The translations under genes were made by a program, and so were the position numbers. The notes under the pieces were generated by a model, which saw only the letters and a list, made by a program, of their open reading frames with translations, was not told where the DNA came from and searched no databases. 64,000 bases of DNA from Siphonodentalium dalli (Eukaryota; Mollusca; Scaphopoda; Gadilida; Siphonodentaliidae): contig CP136066.1 of assembly GCA_032622095.1 (NCBI GenBank), positions 170,328,664 through 170,392,663 of the forward strand. Reading direction: 5' to 3'. Below are positions 54,665 through 64,000 of this stretch, in pieces. Positions within the stretch are counted from its first letter, which is position 1. Each line of letters begins with the position of its first letter.

Positions 54665-57600
54665 CTGTAAAATATAATGTCGTTTCTTTGGATATTTGTA
54701 TAATTATTGGAAATATAGATAACGCGACGAGTCTCAACTCCGGCTATGCCTGGATAGGTTACACTGGTGTAAATAGGGTTCGGAGTGACATCTAGCGGAT
54801 GCGGGATATATAGGAGAGAATAAAATAGACACTTGGCCCTGATTGGTCAATAGCCTTGTGTGCTTTTTGCATAAACATAATCATCACACCTTTTCCCATA
54901 TATGATTTCCAATAGGTAAAATAGCCATTGGCACAGGAATTAACCCTTTTAGTGAAGTTTGAATTTTTTTGGTGTGGTCTGAAATATGACAGTATTTTTT
55001 ATGCGGTTCTGACACTAGTTACGAAAACACAAGATTTAAAAGCGAATTCTCTGCTAGACGCTCAAATGTCAATTTTTCAGATTTAAAGAACATTTTTTAC
55101 CCAAAATGTATATTGCCAACAATATACGCTAAAACGTTAGCACTGATGCCTATGGAAACATTTACACCAGTGTAACCGATAGATCATACTCTATCAGCTC
55201 AAAATCTGAGAACTTTTTGATGTTCTGACTATACATATAGGGGATCTACAAAAAGTCTCCAGTTTATAGCGGAATTTACAAAACGAGTCCAGTAAATTAG
55301 GTCTTGACCTAATTTTCTGGACGAGTTTTGTAAATTCCGCTATAAACTTGGGTCGAGTTTTAGATTCTATTTGTTACATGATCCAAAACCTCGACAAAAT
55401 ATGTTAAATCAACAAATGGGACGCGAAACTAACATCGGTTTCAATAAGGCATGCGATGACGTTTCACTTAACTATGCGTTGTTTGCCCGCGTAAAGAAAT
55501 AGTCCCAGATAAACAAGACTCTTTGGCGTATTTAATGGCGTATATTTAATGACATACCTTTTCAAACTCTTCATTCATTATAGTTTGTTGGACAAATATT
55601 GGAAGCCATAGTATTTTTGAGACGTAGCGTACGGAATGTAAACAGACGACAAACCGGAAGTCAAAGGTCGCCTGGTACTATTTCCTGTTATGAAACATAA
55701 ATACAATGGCTCCCATTATTTTTCCAACAAAACTGAAACGAATGAAGAGTTTGAAATGTTATTTCATTAAATATACGCCATTAAATGCGCGAAAGTCTTG
55801 ATTTAACTGGGACTATTTCAATACGCGGGCAAATAATGCATATAGTTACGTGAAACGTTGTCGCATACCTTATAGAAACCTGCTGGAGTATATGAGTAGA
55901 TATTCGTGGAATGGTCAATATTGGATATATTGACACCTATGTGCAATGATTCACGAAGTTTAGCTATGCTATTACTATTTAGGTGTGTATATATATAGTT
56001 CATATGCATGACTCAACCGTGATACGCACAGTACTCGTTACAGCTGTTTTTTTTCAAGCATCACAATGCTATACCTATATATATATAGTATAGGCAGTGA
56101 CGTGGCGACAAGCAACCCAACCCAACTTTGGTCATAATTTTAAACAGTTGGAAACTGTCTGACACAAAGAGCATTGAATGGATTTTTTTTTGTTCATAAC
56201 ATATAGGTTGAAGTTGTTCTCATGGCTTGATTTTCCACCATGGAGTAATTAGTGAGGAATGTGTTGTTTTAGACCAACAGTAGAATTATTTTGTATATTT
56301 TTATCAACATTTGTGATATGGGCTTAAGTTGGTAGTTTTCTAACTTTAGGGGGTGTCTGGTCGGAAATATCCAACAGTTGGAAATCTTGAGGTAACATTT
56401 GTGAAGTTCCACCCCAGATGTAGATGGTACAGATGGAATTTCGCGAACCTGGGAGTTTGGACTGGTTCAGGGATGGTGCAGTTGGAAATTTCAAGGTAGA
56501 TAGGATATGATAGGATAGAATATTTTATTTCAATATACACATATTAATGCATGATACATTTGACAAATATTATATTGTATATTCGAGGGGTGGCATAGTC
56601 AGGCTAGACTGTCTTACTGCCACCCCCTTAAAGATGAAAAGATGTTACGATAGGCGGCCAAGATACAATGCACGGCTAAATAGTTATGTATCACACAATA
56701 GTTGCATTTAACTGGATTATATGCATGGAGGGTACACGTCTAGATAAATCGCTTATTGGTTACTGGATGGTTTGTCTCTTTCTTGTCAGTGGGATGTTCC
56801 TTGAAAGTCGAGTAGGAATGTGCTGAGTGAGGTTGTGGATTGCGATATAGGGGAAGTCACTCTATTGACGAGCTACCACACAGTCGGGACATCTTTGATT
56901 GTTGCATTTAATTGTTGCAGCATATTTTTTAATGCAATCGGCATGTAAACGCCGTTTGAATGTGTGTCTGGTTTGGTATGATGTAAATTCGTTATCTTAG
57001 TTGTTCCATATAGTTGGATAAGAATGGAATGGTAGTTGTTGTGACCAAGATGTTCTTGGGTTTTTTTTAAATAGTGGGTGCTTTTGCCGGGTGTCTGGTC
57101 CGGTTTTGCTTTTCGTAAACATGTCGGTGAATTATTCTATTAAGCGCATATAATACCAATTATGCATGAAAACAGCCGCTTGTACTTTGTGGATTTCGTA
57201 GATTTTGAGTATATTTTCTTTTTTTAAAAGGACATCCCCCACAGAGACATTCTATGGCCACGTCCCTGATTGTATGGGTGGGGAGGTGAAGTATAACAAA
57301 TGCACTTGCGTTGAGATGGTGAACGGATAGAACGCTCTTTATTATTAACCAGTGTCGGGAGACATACATTGCAAGACTATCCGGACAAAAATTCAAAACG
57401 TGTTAAATGTCAGGGATTTGTGTGTGTTTGCTGGTATGTGTGGACGTCATTGTATGATTGTGTTGCTTGTACGTCACTGTTATTGTGTACGTTTGGTTCG
57501 TTGCTTGGCTTGGGGATTGTGACGTCATGAGAATGTGTGATTAGTATATACAGTAAAATAGATTCCGTAACATCAACGAGTTTTCTACATTTCCGTAACA

Positions 57601-60600
57601 TAATCCGATGCATAATCCGATTACACGCCACTAAATTACAATATCTTTGGCTTCGGGGGGGGGGGGTAAAGCTCAGAGTTACTTGATATCGATTGGCCTT
57701 TCAGTGCAAAGTCCGATTTTTTTATTTCCTTGATCTTTTTTCATATTTATTGATTATAATAATGTGATACATTCGATCTCTTTCCATCAATGTATCACAT
57801 TATTATAATCAATAAATTTGAAAAAAGATCAAGGAAATATGGGTTGATACAAAAATCGGACTTGGCACTGAAAGGGTTAAATCTTTTATTTTTAACCACC
57901 GATACTTATGGCGGGCCTGACAAAATGTCGACGAATTCTGACCGACATACTCTCGATACCAAATTGCTTTGAACAAAATGTTGATATATAACACGTTTTG
58001 GCCAATGTTATACTATAGTTGACAGTGGTTAGCATTATTTTATTTATAATTAATCGATTATGATAACCAAAGTGGCCTTTGGTGAAATGTTGTTGTTGTT
58101 GTTGGACTCTGATGATATGGGACCATCGAGACGGATTGAGTAGCTTTAATTAAAACTTGTTTTATTCTTTTCAATATCTGGCCACCAACACTTCCTATTA
58201 AATGGGATCATATGTCTGATCTAATTACCTTCTGGTATATAGAAATCATATACAGATTATGGTTGTATGATGTTAAAGGGAGACTGTGTGCCAGTTTCAA
58301 TTAATTCCCGGTAATAACAACGATCAAATATAGATAATATAAAGAAAAATATTCATTTGACTCGAAGATATCTTTTGTAAAAATTTCTGGTTAACAGGTT
58401 ATCTTAAAATCAAATTTAATAATTTAATATAAATCTACTTTAGCCATAAACTAAATTTCAAGGTACAAGACGTAATAAAATTAATTGACGGATAGTGGAT
58501 TGGGGTAACACGACGTCGTGGAACACATCGTATAACATATGTTGATAAAGGGCGTAAACTCAAGCCACTCACTGAATATACAATACAATTAATCAGCAGG
58601 TGGGACTATTATGCATATAATATAACATTATTTATTTGATACATTTGCTTAAAACTATACAAAAATATCTCGATCGAGCGCTCTGTTTGTTTGCATTCCG
58701 GCTTATCTGCCATCTGTAACATAAGTTAGTACTCAGCAGACAGTTAACTATAACGGAAATATGGTTAGCTTATTCTACGAAGCAGATAGTATAGAAACCA
58801 ACAGCAACATTTGACTACAGTATCCCTTTAAATCTGACAAAGGATCTTTAATAAAAGTGAGTTCTTTATTTTTGTACTTATTGATTAACCCTTCCATGAC
58901 TGGAGCTTCCTGAATTTTTGCGAAAACCCTGTGCCAATGCATTCTCTTATATATGCGAGTCTCCCATACGGAGCATCGCATATATAAGAGAATATACATG
59001 GCCTACCAATATTTACCTTGACTTTGCGAGCCAGTGCATTCTCTTATATATAGAGAGCCTCGCATATATAAGAGAATACACTGGCACGTGATATTTAATG
59101 CTGCACCAGCGCGGTTCCCGTCATGAAAGTGTTAATACGATCAACATGGTCGTTTGCTGAACTTATTATCTGAACATTTCCCAGGGGAACTTCTCATCAA
59201 TGAGTATTTAGTATTGAAAGGGATAAAACTTACCAGCCAATAACACATAAAATGAGGGCCGCAATATACGTCTTTGTCCCAGCTACAAAACTTGTTGCCG
59301 TCATGACCTCAGCCTGGCATTGTGGACAAACTGTGCGCACTGGCGAACTCTGAAACCCCTGGGCGATAACTGATGTCGGTTGCGTATACACCACATGTGA
59401 AACATTCACACCTTGATAGATAAAAAAACATTTGAGAATTAAATTCAATTCAATTATTTAATTTCTCACTACCAATACAATGCATGGCATTTTGAGAATT
59501 ACATACTATTGCGCCGGTCGCACCCTCCAGAAATGAATGGGTTTCCAGCGCTAATTCTCAAATCATGCGTCAATATGGTAATCCAAGTTATGTAAATATA
59601 CATGCAAGAAAGCTGTGTGAAAACAACTATACATTAGCACAAAAAATGAAAACGAATAGGCCTATATAATATACGACCCGCCATATCAAATCCAGTCGGA
59701 AGTCGGGATTTTTTTACCCTGTGCCAATGCATTCTCTTATATATGCGAGTCGACCATAGGTCGCCTCGTATATATAAGAGAATGCATTGGCTTAACAATT
59801 TTTTATCATGTTTTTTAAATAAATGTTTCTTACAATTTTTAGGACATAAAATAAAAAAAACATCCATTACCCTGCAGGGAGCCCCACACATATAAAGAAG
59901 CACATATAAGAGTGTCGTCTGCTCGTTTGTCTGGGGCTCTGTATGGGTGAAATTATAAAACTGTTAAAGAATACAAGAACAAATTATTAAAATTATAAAA
60001 AATTGTTAGGCCAATGCATTCTCTTATATATGCGATGCGACCTATGGTCGACTCGCATATATAAGAGAATGCATTGGCACAGGGTAAAACAATCCCGACT
60101 TACGACTGCATTTGATATGGCGGGTCAAGTGTTGTTTGGTTCGATATGGACAGGCAATTCTTCAAGAAGTGTCCACTTATAAATGGACAATCGGTACCTA
60201 AAATGGTCATTAATAAATGGACAATCCAACCACGCGTGTCACGCGAGCTTGGGATTGTCCACTAAATGAAGACATGTTTTGTTAATCCTGCATGAAGGGC
60301 AATAACTCTATAAATAATGTCAATTTGCTAAATAACGGTGATTTGTATGAGAAGAAGTGTTTTTGACGAAATAACGGAGAAATTTGAAGAAGAGTTTTTG
60401 ACGAAATAACGGAAATATTCGAAGAAGTGTTTTTAAAGAGCACCTTAAGACAAGACTTATATGTGAGCAAAGTGGTAAGTTGCCAGGTATAGGTACTTGA
60501 TATATTCTGGCGGGGGGGGGGGGGGTGTTCCATGCCGTGCGCATAGATTAATCAGAATAAATCAGCTGCGTTCAGTGCTACGCCCCGCCCCCTGACTTAT

Positions 60601-62620
60601 CGCAGCCCCTGTACATTTCTTTTTAATATTTATCAATGATCCACCCAAACTGATAGTATATCTGTACTTTAGATTTGCGTGTTCATAATTGATTTCTACG
60701 ATCGAGTTCTCTCCCAGTACATTACATTAAACGCCATCCATCGACGTCTACCAAGCACACAAACATTATTAAATCGTTTTCATCTATTGAAAAATATTTT
60801 CACGATCGTGATCATCCCCATTGATTAATATTGACATCGGTGTCTGCCAATTGTTGACAATTACGTCTATTGATTCGTAAAAGACGTATATATTGAAATT
60901 AAAATGACTTCTATTAAATTGGAAATGACTTACTGGCTGTGATGCGACCTTTATTAATGTTCAGTTATCGTCTATCATTTATTATATGAATTATGTTAAA
61001 GGTACTCAATCCGATCAGACGCTCCTAAATTACGTTTTCTTTGGCTTCGGGGGTAAAAAATATCTGATTCGAGTCGAGGAACCCACCCGTCAAAGCTCAT
61101 ATTGATCAGATATTGATTTTTGAAGTTTGTTATTTCTCGATATGTGTACTAATAATTGGCCCATAATCACGTGGTCAAACGGACAAATTGCGGATGAAGA
61201 TGGATAACTCTAAAATCAAGTGGTAATAATAACCACTTGATTTTAGAGTTATCCATCTTCATCCGCAATTTTGACAGATACCATCCTTTTGACTGCGTGT
61301 TTCTGGGCCACAAACAATTACTGCATGATCAATTAGTATCCAGGCGATATGCCAACTGGAGGAATGTTGCATTCTGCAAACATCGCCGAAAATCTGAAGC
61401 AAATCGACCATACCACTCCATAGAGAACATCGTCTGAACTACGCTCAATTGTAAATATTTATACTACTCGATTCGGGACGCATCTATCGACGATAATCTA
61501 ACGAAACCCATTTCGACACCAAGATTCACTGATTTAATTAATATATAAGAATGACGGTGTGTGTTGTCAATTTAATTGTAAAAATTACTACTTTGAACAC
61601 GAGTATTCTCCATTTATATTTTGATCACCCTATATACGGGAGTGTTTCACATCACTCTAACGTGCGCATGGACATTGTTGCACACGGGCCAGTCAGTAGC
61701 GTCGACTCCGATCCGTCTGGCAGATAATAGTGTTATCCCTGGCCATGATTTGACGAGAGGAACGGACGTACGAAATTTGCCCAGTACATTTTTTTTCTTC
61801 TGAGATTCTTTTACTTCTGGAATCTTTCTCAGAGCACTGATAGATGGTTGATTCGTGATGTCAATGGTACTGGGGTGCAGATGGCGACATACAGTCCGAC
61901 CGATCCCACGTCGGATTCTAACCCTCGACCGTATCGAATGTGCAGCTTAGAGGTCGGCCATCATACCAACTGAGCTATCCGCTCTCCACATTTTAAAATG
62001 TCTTCTGTTAAGTTGGAGTTGACGTATTAACTGTAACTCAACCTTTATTAGTTTTCAATTGACGCTTACTAATTTTAAAATGACTTATGTTAAGTCGGAA
62101 TTGACTTAAATTACTGACTGTTATTCAACATATTTTTATTTTCTTTGTTGCATATGTACTGGTGGTGCGGGTACCATGTGTGTATGGGTCAAGTGAAACT
62201 ACTGAAATAGCATTCGATATCTCTTCTCACCAAACTAGTGCAATGATATATATTATAATTATATAATATATATAGTAGTGATGATAAATGGATAACAATA
62301 TTCGTGCGCCTGCATGGGGGTAGCTGATTTCTACTTTTCTATTTGTTGGCTGGTTCGATTCTTTTAGTCGATACTATACTGCTGTAAATATATTCATACT
62401 CGCCTTGTGCTGGAGATGCACCGGGTGGTGGGCCGCCACCATATTGTCCTGCAGGTGGTGGGCCGCCACCATATTGTCCTGCAGGTGGTGGGCCGCCACC
62501 ATATTGTCCTGCAGGGGGTTGGCCGCCATCATATTGTGGAGGATATTGCGGGCCGCCTTGTGGATGAGCTGGCGGACCGCCATCATATTGTGGAGGAGGA
62601 GCAGCGTACTTTTCCGACAT
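54562..62620 (-). CDS. LITAF-domain protein, copy 2 (three exons, complete, expanded proline-rich head)
   Basis: Exons 62620-62404, 59411-59234 and 54664-54562 join to 498 nt (165 aa plus TGA). Domain order is as in copy 1: CPQC knuckle, hydrophobic YIAALILCVIGC then LGCCLIPFC, and HDCPNC knuckle. All zinc-ligand positions are kept. The head is 72 residues against 24 in copy 1 and includes three perfect GQYGGGPPPA-type repeats plus two PPQYDGG blocks. Intron phases are the same as copy 1, again with a GC donor in intron 1. The protein ends in WKS. Likely role, by family, is at endosomal/lysosomal membranes. Both copies being open argues that both are functional (inference). Confidence 0.88.
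54778..55360. repeat. Dispersed repeat with terminal hairpin (copy C)
   Basis: Homologous to 18525-19150, with small deletions (for example after GCGAATTCTCTGCTAGACG). In intron 2 of LITAF copy 2. Confidence 0.65.
55375..55880. mobile_element. MITE with long terminal inverted repeats (copy C)
   Basis: Matches the MITEs at 15729 and 19165 from CCAAAACCTCGACAAAATAT onward; its right arm is shortened like copy B. Confidence 0.65.
56095..57268. mobile_element. hAT-like CAGTGACGTGGC element (copy 4), split by a LINE tail
   Basis: Paralogous to 20057-20505, with the same ends (right end here GGCCACGTCCCTG). It is interrupted by a sequence at 56501-57230 that is absent from copy 1 (CAAAGTAGACATTCC at 20463). 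Confidence 0.6.
56501..57230 (-). mobile_element. 3' end of a LINE with (ATCCT)n-like tail
   Basis: On the minus strand it ends with TTGAAATAAAATATTCTATC followed by CTATCATATCCTATC, the form of an AATAAA-bearing LINE 3' end with a short tandem tail. Upstream a frame reads RHTFKRRLHADCIKKYAATI and CNNQRCPDC, like a LINE C-terminal cysteine region. 5'-truncated; absent from the paralogous intron, so inserted after the duplication. Confidence 0.55.
57693..57880. mobile_element. piggyBac-like hairpin MITE (CCTTTCAGTGC termini)
   Basis: TTGG (decayed TTAA) and CCTTTCAGTGCAAAGTCCGA at the left; GTCCGA-type sequence in reverse and TTGGCACTGAAAGGG then TTAA (57877-57880) at the right. Practically the whole element is one palindrome (arms of about 85 bp, e.g. 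TGATTATAATAATGTGATAC). Same termini as 20695-21101 but at a different site of the paralogous intron. Confidence 0.7.
58885..59135. mobile_element. piggyBac-like MITE (CCCTTCCATGAC termini), copy 2
   Basis: TTAA at both ends (58885-58888 and 59132-59135); encloses a variant double hairpin (58928-59087). Paralogous to 22555-22794. Just downstream of LITAF copy 2 exon 2 in intron 2. Confidence 0.75.
59234..59411 (-). CDS. LITAF copy 2, exon 2
   Basis: Acceptor TATCTATCAAG|GTGTGAATG (AAG instead of CAG), donor GGCTG|GTAAGT; 178 nt, one codon shorter than copy 1 within the VVVAQ/VIAQ stretch. Confidence 0.87.
59675..60127. mobile_element. Hairpin-TIR MITE (GACCCGCC termini), copy 3
   Basis: Same family as 52661 and 53966 but with the central part inverted relative to those. 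Hairpins at 59718-59790 and about 60007-60085. In intron 1 of LITAF copy 2 and absent from copy 1, where sequence continues at about 23335 with GGGCTGTTTGGTTCGATGTG, compared with 60130 GTTTGGTTCGATATGG. Confidence 0.75.
60130..61140. other. Intron 1 of LITAF copy 2, unassigned part
   Basis: Contains a direct repeat of 'GAAGAAGTGTTTTTGACGAAATAACGG' type (three variants at 60351-60440) and a G run at 60512-60525. Not present in copy 1. No gene recognised. Confidence 0.4.
61186..61270. repeat. Perfect 38-bp inverted repeat
   Basis: Arms AATTGCGGATGAAGATGGAT... and exact reverse complement with a 9-bp loop TAATAATAA. In intron 1 of LITAF copy 2, next to the inverted block shared with 21735-21895. 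Confidence 0.85.
61325..61670. repeat. Inverted copy of the 21.5-kb insertion
   Basis: Reverse complement of much of 21524-21895: GACGTCGTCTGAAC-type words, GATTCGGGACGCATC and GAGTGTTTCACATCACTC. The most similar part is 61330-61500. In intron 1 of LITAF copy 2. Confidence 0.6.
61885..61995 (-). repeat. tRNA-derived SINE head (copy 2)
   Basis: On the minus strand: GAGAGCGGATAGCTCAGTTG, then AAGCTGCACATTCGATACGG, then a B-box-like GGGTTAGAATCC. More tRNA-like than copy 1 in the B-box, but the acceptor stem is not closed. Paralogous position in intron 1. Confidence 0.65.
62404..62620 (-). CDS. LITAF copy 2, exon 1 (repeat-expanded head)
   Basis: ATG at 62620-62618; an in-frame GTG lies 9 nt further upstream but is not needed. 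217 nt. Donor CAAG|GCGAGT as in copy 1. A 30-bp coding minisatellite (CCTGCAGGTGGTGGGCCGCC on the plus strand) is repeated three times. Confidence 0.85.
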
Positions 62621-63041
62621 TATGGACACACCTCAATCCGGGTCTGACAAGGGTAATAATTTGTTCTGAAAAAGTTCACCAAACATTACAGTCAGATGCT
62701 CGTAGCCCGTTTATATATAACCATGGGTATATGTCAGATATAACCGTACAAAAAAACGCCGTTCTTTTCACCGTGTATTTATCCATGGTGTGCGTGCCTG
62801 TGGTTGTCCGTAACATGGTGCCCGGTGTTATTGCTTTGAAAGGTAATCATGTTCGACTGGTGTTGTCAGATTGGTAATATGAGATTAGCGGTTTCTATGT
62901 CTTGTCTGGTCACATTTACTGTTTGAACTTTGTCTGAAATAGACGCACTTTTTATACTAGAATTTGCGCAGCAGGAGCGCAGGGAAATCGCACGTCGAGT
63001 TGGTTTAAGGGTTTTTAGAAAAAGTATTTATATGATATAGA
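62621..63041. promoter_or_regulatory. Upstream region of LITAF copy 2
   Basis: About 65 bp next to the ATG (to about 62683) are shared with copy 1 and probably hold the 5' untranslated region. The similarity ends where the Harbinger-like element begins in copy 1. No TATA box or defined element could be assigned. Confidence 0.35.
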
Positions 63042-64000
63042 CAGAGACGTGGCGACAGGGGTGGGCGGTTGGGATGTCTCACCCCCCAACTTTGGTCAAA
63101 ATGTTCAACAGTTGGAAATTTCATACCTGCCAAAACATTAGTTGGAAATTTCACACCAACATTAAGTTGAAAATGTTCTTGTAGTTTGATTTTCAAACAA
63201 ATTATTTGCATATTTTCCTATTTTTGGTAAATATTTTGGACTGAAATGGTCATCAGTCGGAAATTTCCAACCTTATAGGAGGGTGACAGGTTGGAAATTT
63301 CCAACACTTGGGACACTTTGTGTCCTGGTCCCTCCCCCGTGGCCAGTCAAAAAAATGCTAGTTAATTTAAGAAAACAATATTGTCATGCATTTGGTAAAT
63401 ATTGTCATTGGAATTGTCATCAGTTGAAATTTTCCAACCTAAGTGGGGGTGTCAGGTTTGAAATGTCCAACTCTAGGAAGGTTTGAGGCTAGTCTAGATG
63501 CTAGGATTTTGAGATTTTCTTGTTCAGATTAAAAAAAAATTGCCGACTATCGTTGTCATTGTCCATTCCCCCGTGGCCAATACAAAACTGCAAAACAATA
63601 TTTTACTTCATTTGGTCAAACTTGTGGACTGAAATAGTCATCAGTTGGAGAGTTTTTCAACCTGAGGGGGAGTATGAGGTTTGAAATTTCCAACACCAGG
63701 AAAGGTTCAATTGAGGTCAGTCTAGATGCATGCTAGGATTTAATATTTTCTTTTATAGTTTTAAAAAATTTCTCACACCGGGCCGAAGAACCATGGTCAA
63801 CCCGGTGTGTCCCCGCCTCTTGCCCGTAGCCGTGGGAATTTGTCTGGAGTTAGACCATTAGATGTTATGATTTATGCAATTGTTCAGGTTAAACTATCTG
63901 AATTTTCAAACCTGGAATATAGGTTTTTTTTTAAATATATATAGGATATTAGGCGTGAGCACTGATGTAAGGGGGTGGTGCAAATGGAATTTGTGTTTGG
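63042..64000. mobile_element. hAT-like CAGAGACGTGGC element, cut by the window edge
   Basis: Starts CAGAGACGTGGCGACAGGG and follows the copy at 26913-28036 closely (AACAGTTGGAAATTTCATAC, GGTGTCAGGTTTGAAAT, CACACCGGGC). The right end lies outside the window. Confidence 0.7.

Noticed and set aside
62405-62877. Plus-strand ORFs of 80 and 156 aa
   Set aside because: Antisense of LITAF copy 2 exon 1 and its minisatellite; no domain.

Overview
This is nuclear DNA of an animal, most likely an AT-rich marine invertebrate; I cannot place the phylum from sequence alone. It has spliced genes with GT-AG and GC-AG introns, non-LTR retrotransposon (LINE) reverse-transcriptase remnants, at least four classes of DNA transposon with readable target-site duplications (TSDs), a tRNA-derived SINE head, satellite arrays and many microsatellites. 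No operons, phage or CRISPR arrays are present.

The only host genes I can reconstruct with confidence are two tandem, same-strand (minus) LITAF-domain genes. Copy 1 (17727-23984, 127 aa) and copy 2 (54562-62620, 165 aa) each have three exons with identical intron phases. In both, intron 1 keeps the reading frame only with a GC-AG donor. Their introns are also homologous (about 18.5-23.5 kb against 54.8-59.7 kb), so the locus arose by segmental duplication. The two copies act as reciprocal empty sites for later transposon insertions. A possible terminal exon of another gene lies at 14251-14470 (plus strand).

Layout: 1-4.7 kb, weakly repetitive sequence; 4.7-5.9 kb, a hAT-like element with a perfect 8-bp TSD; 7.1-14.2 kb, a family of ACTAGC-start repeats with microsatellite tails; 15.7-17.1 kb, MITEs (short non-autonomous DNA transposons); 17.7-24.0 kb, LITAF copy 1; 24.05-25.27 kb, a PIF/Harbinger-like element next to its 5' end; 25.4-28.2 kb, a broken LINE with a hAT-like element inserted in its RT; 28.85-33.56 kb, a second LINE split by a Mutator-like foldback transposon with a perfect 9-bp TSD; 33.6-41.2 kb, mostly unassigned sequence; 41.3-42.2 kb, a ~140-bp tandem array; 42.2-50.8 kb, an 8.6-kb palindrome; 51-54.4 kb, MITEs; 54.5-62.7 kb, LITAF copy 2; 63.0 kb to the edge, another hAT-like copy.

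The most unusual object is the 8.6-kb palindrome. Its arms carry a 143-bp satellite and amplified C2H2 zinc-finger-derived units in which the same cysteine and histidine are lost in copy after copy. No transposase is visible in it. No viral or toxin genes were recognised. All family assignments are from reading motifs, termini and TSDs by eye; no database search was possible.
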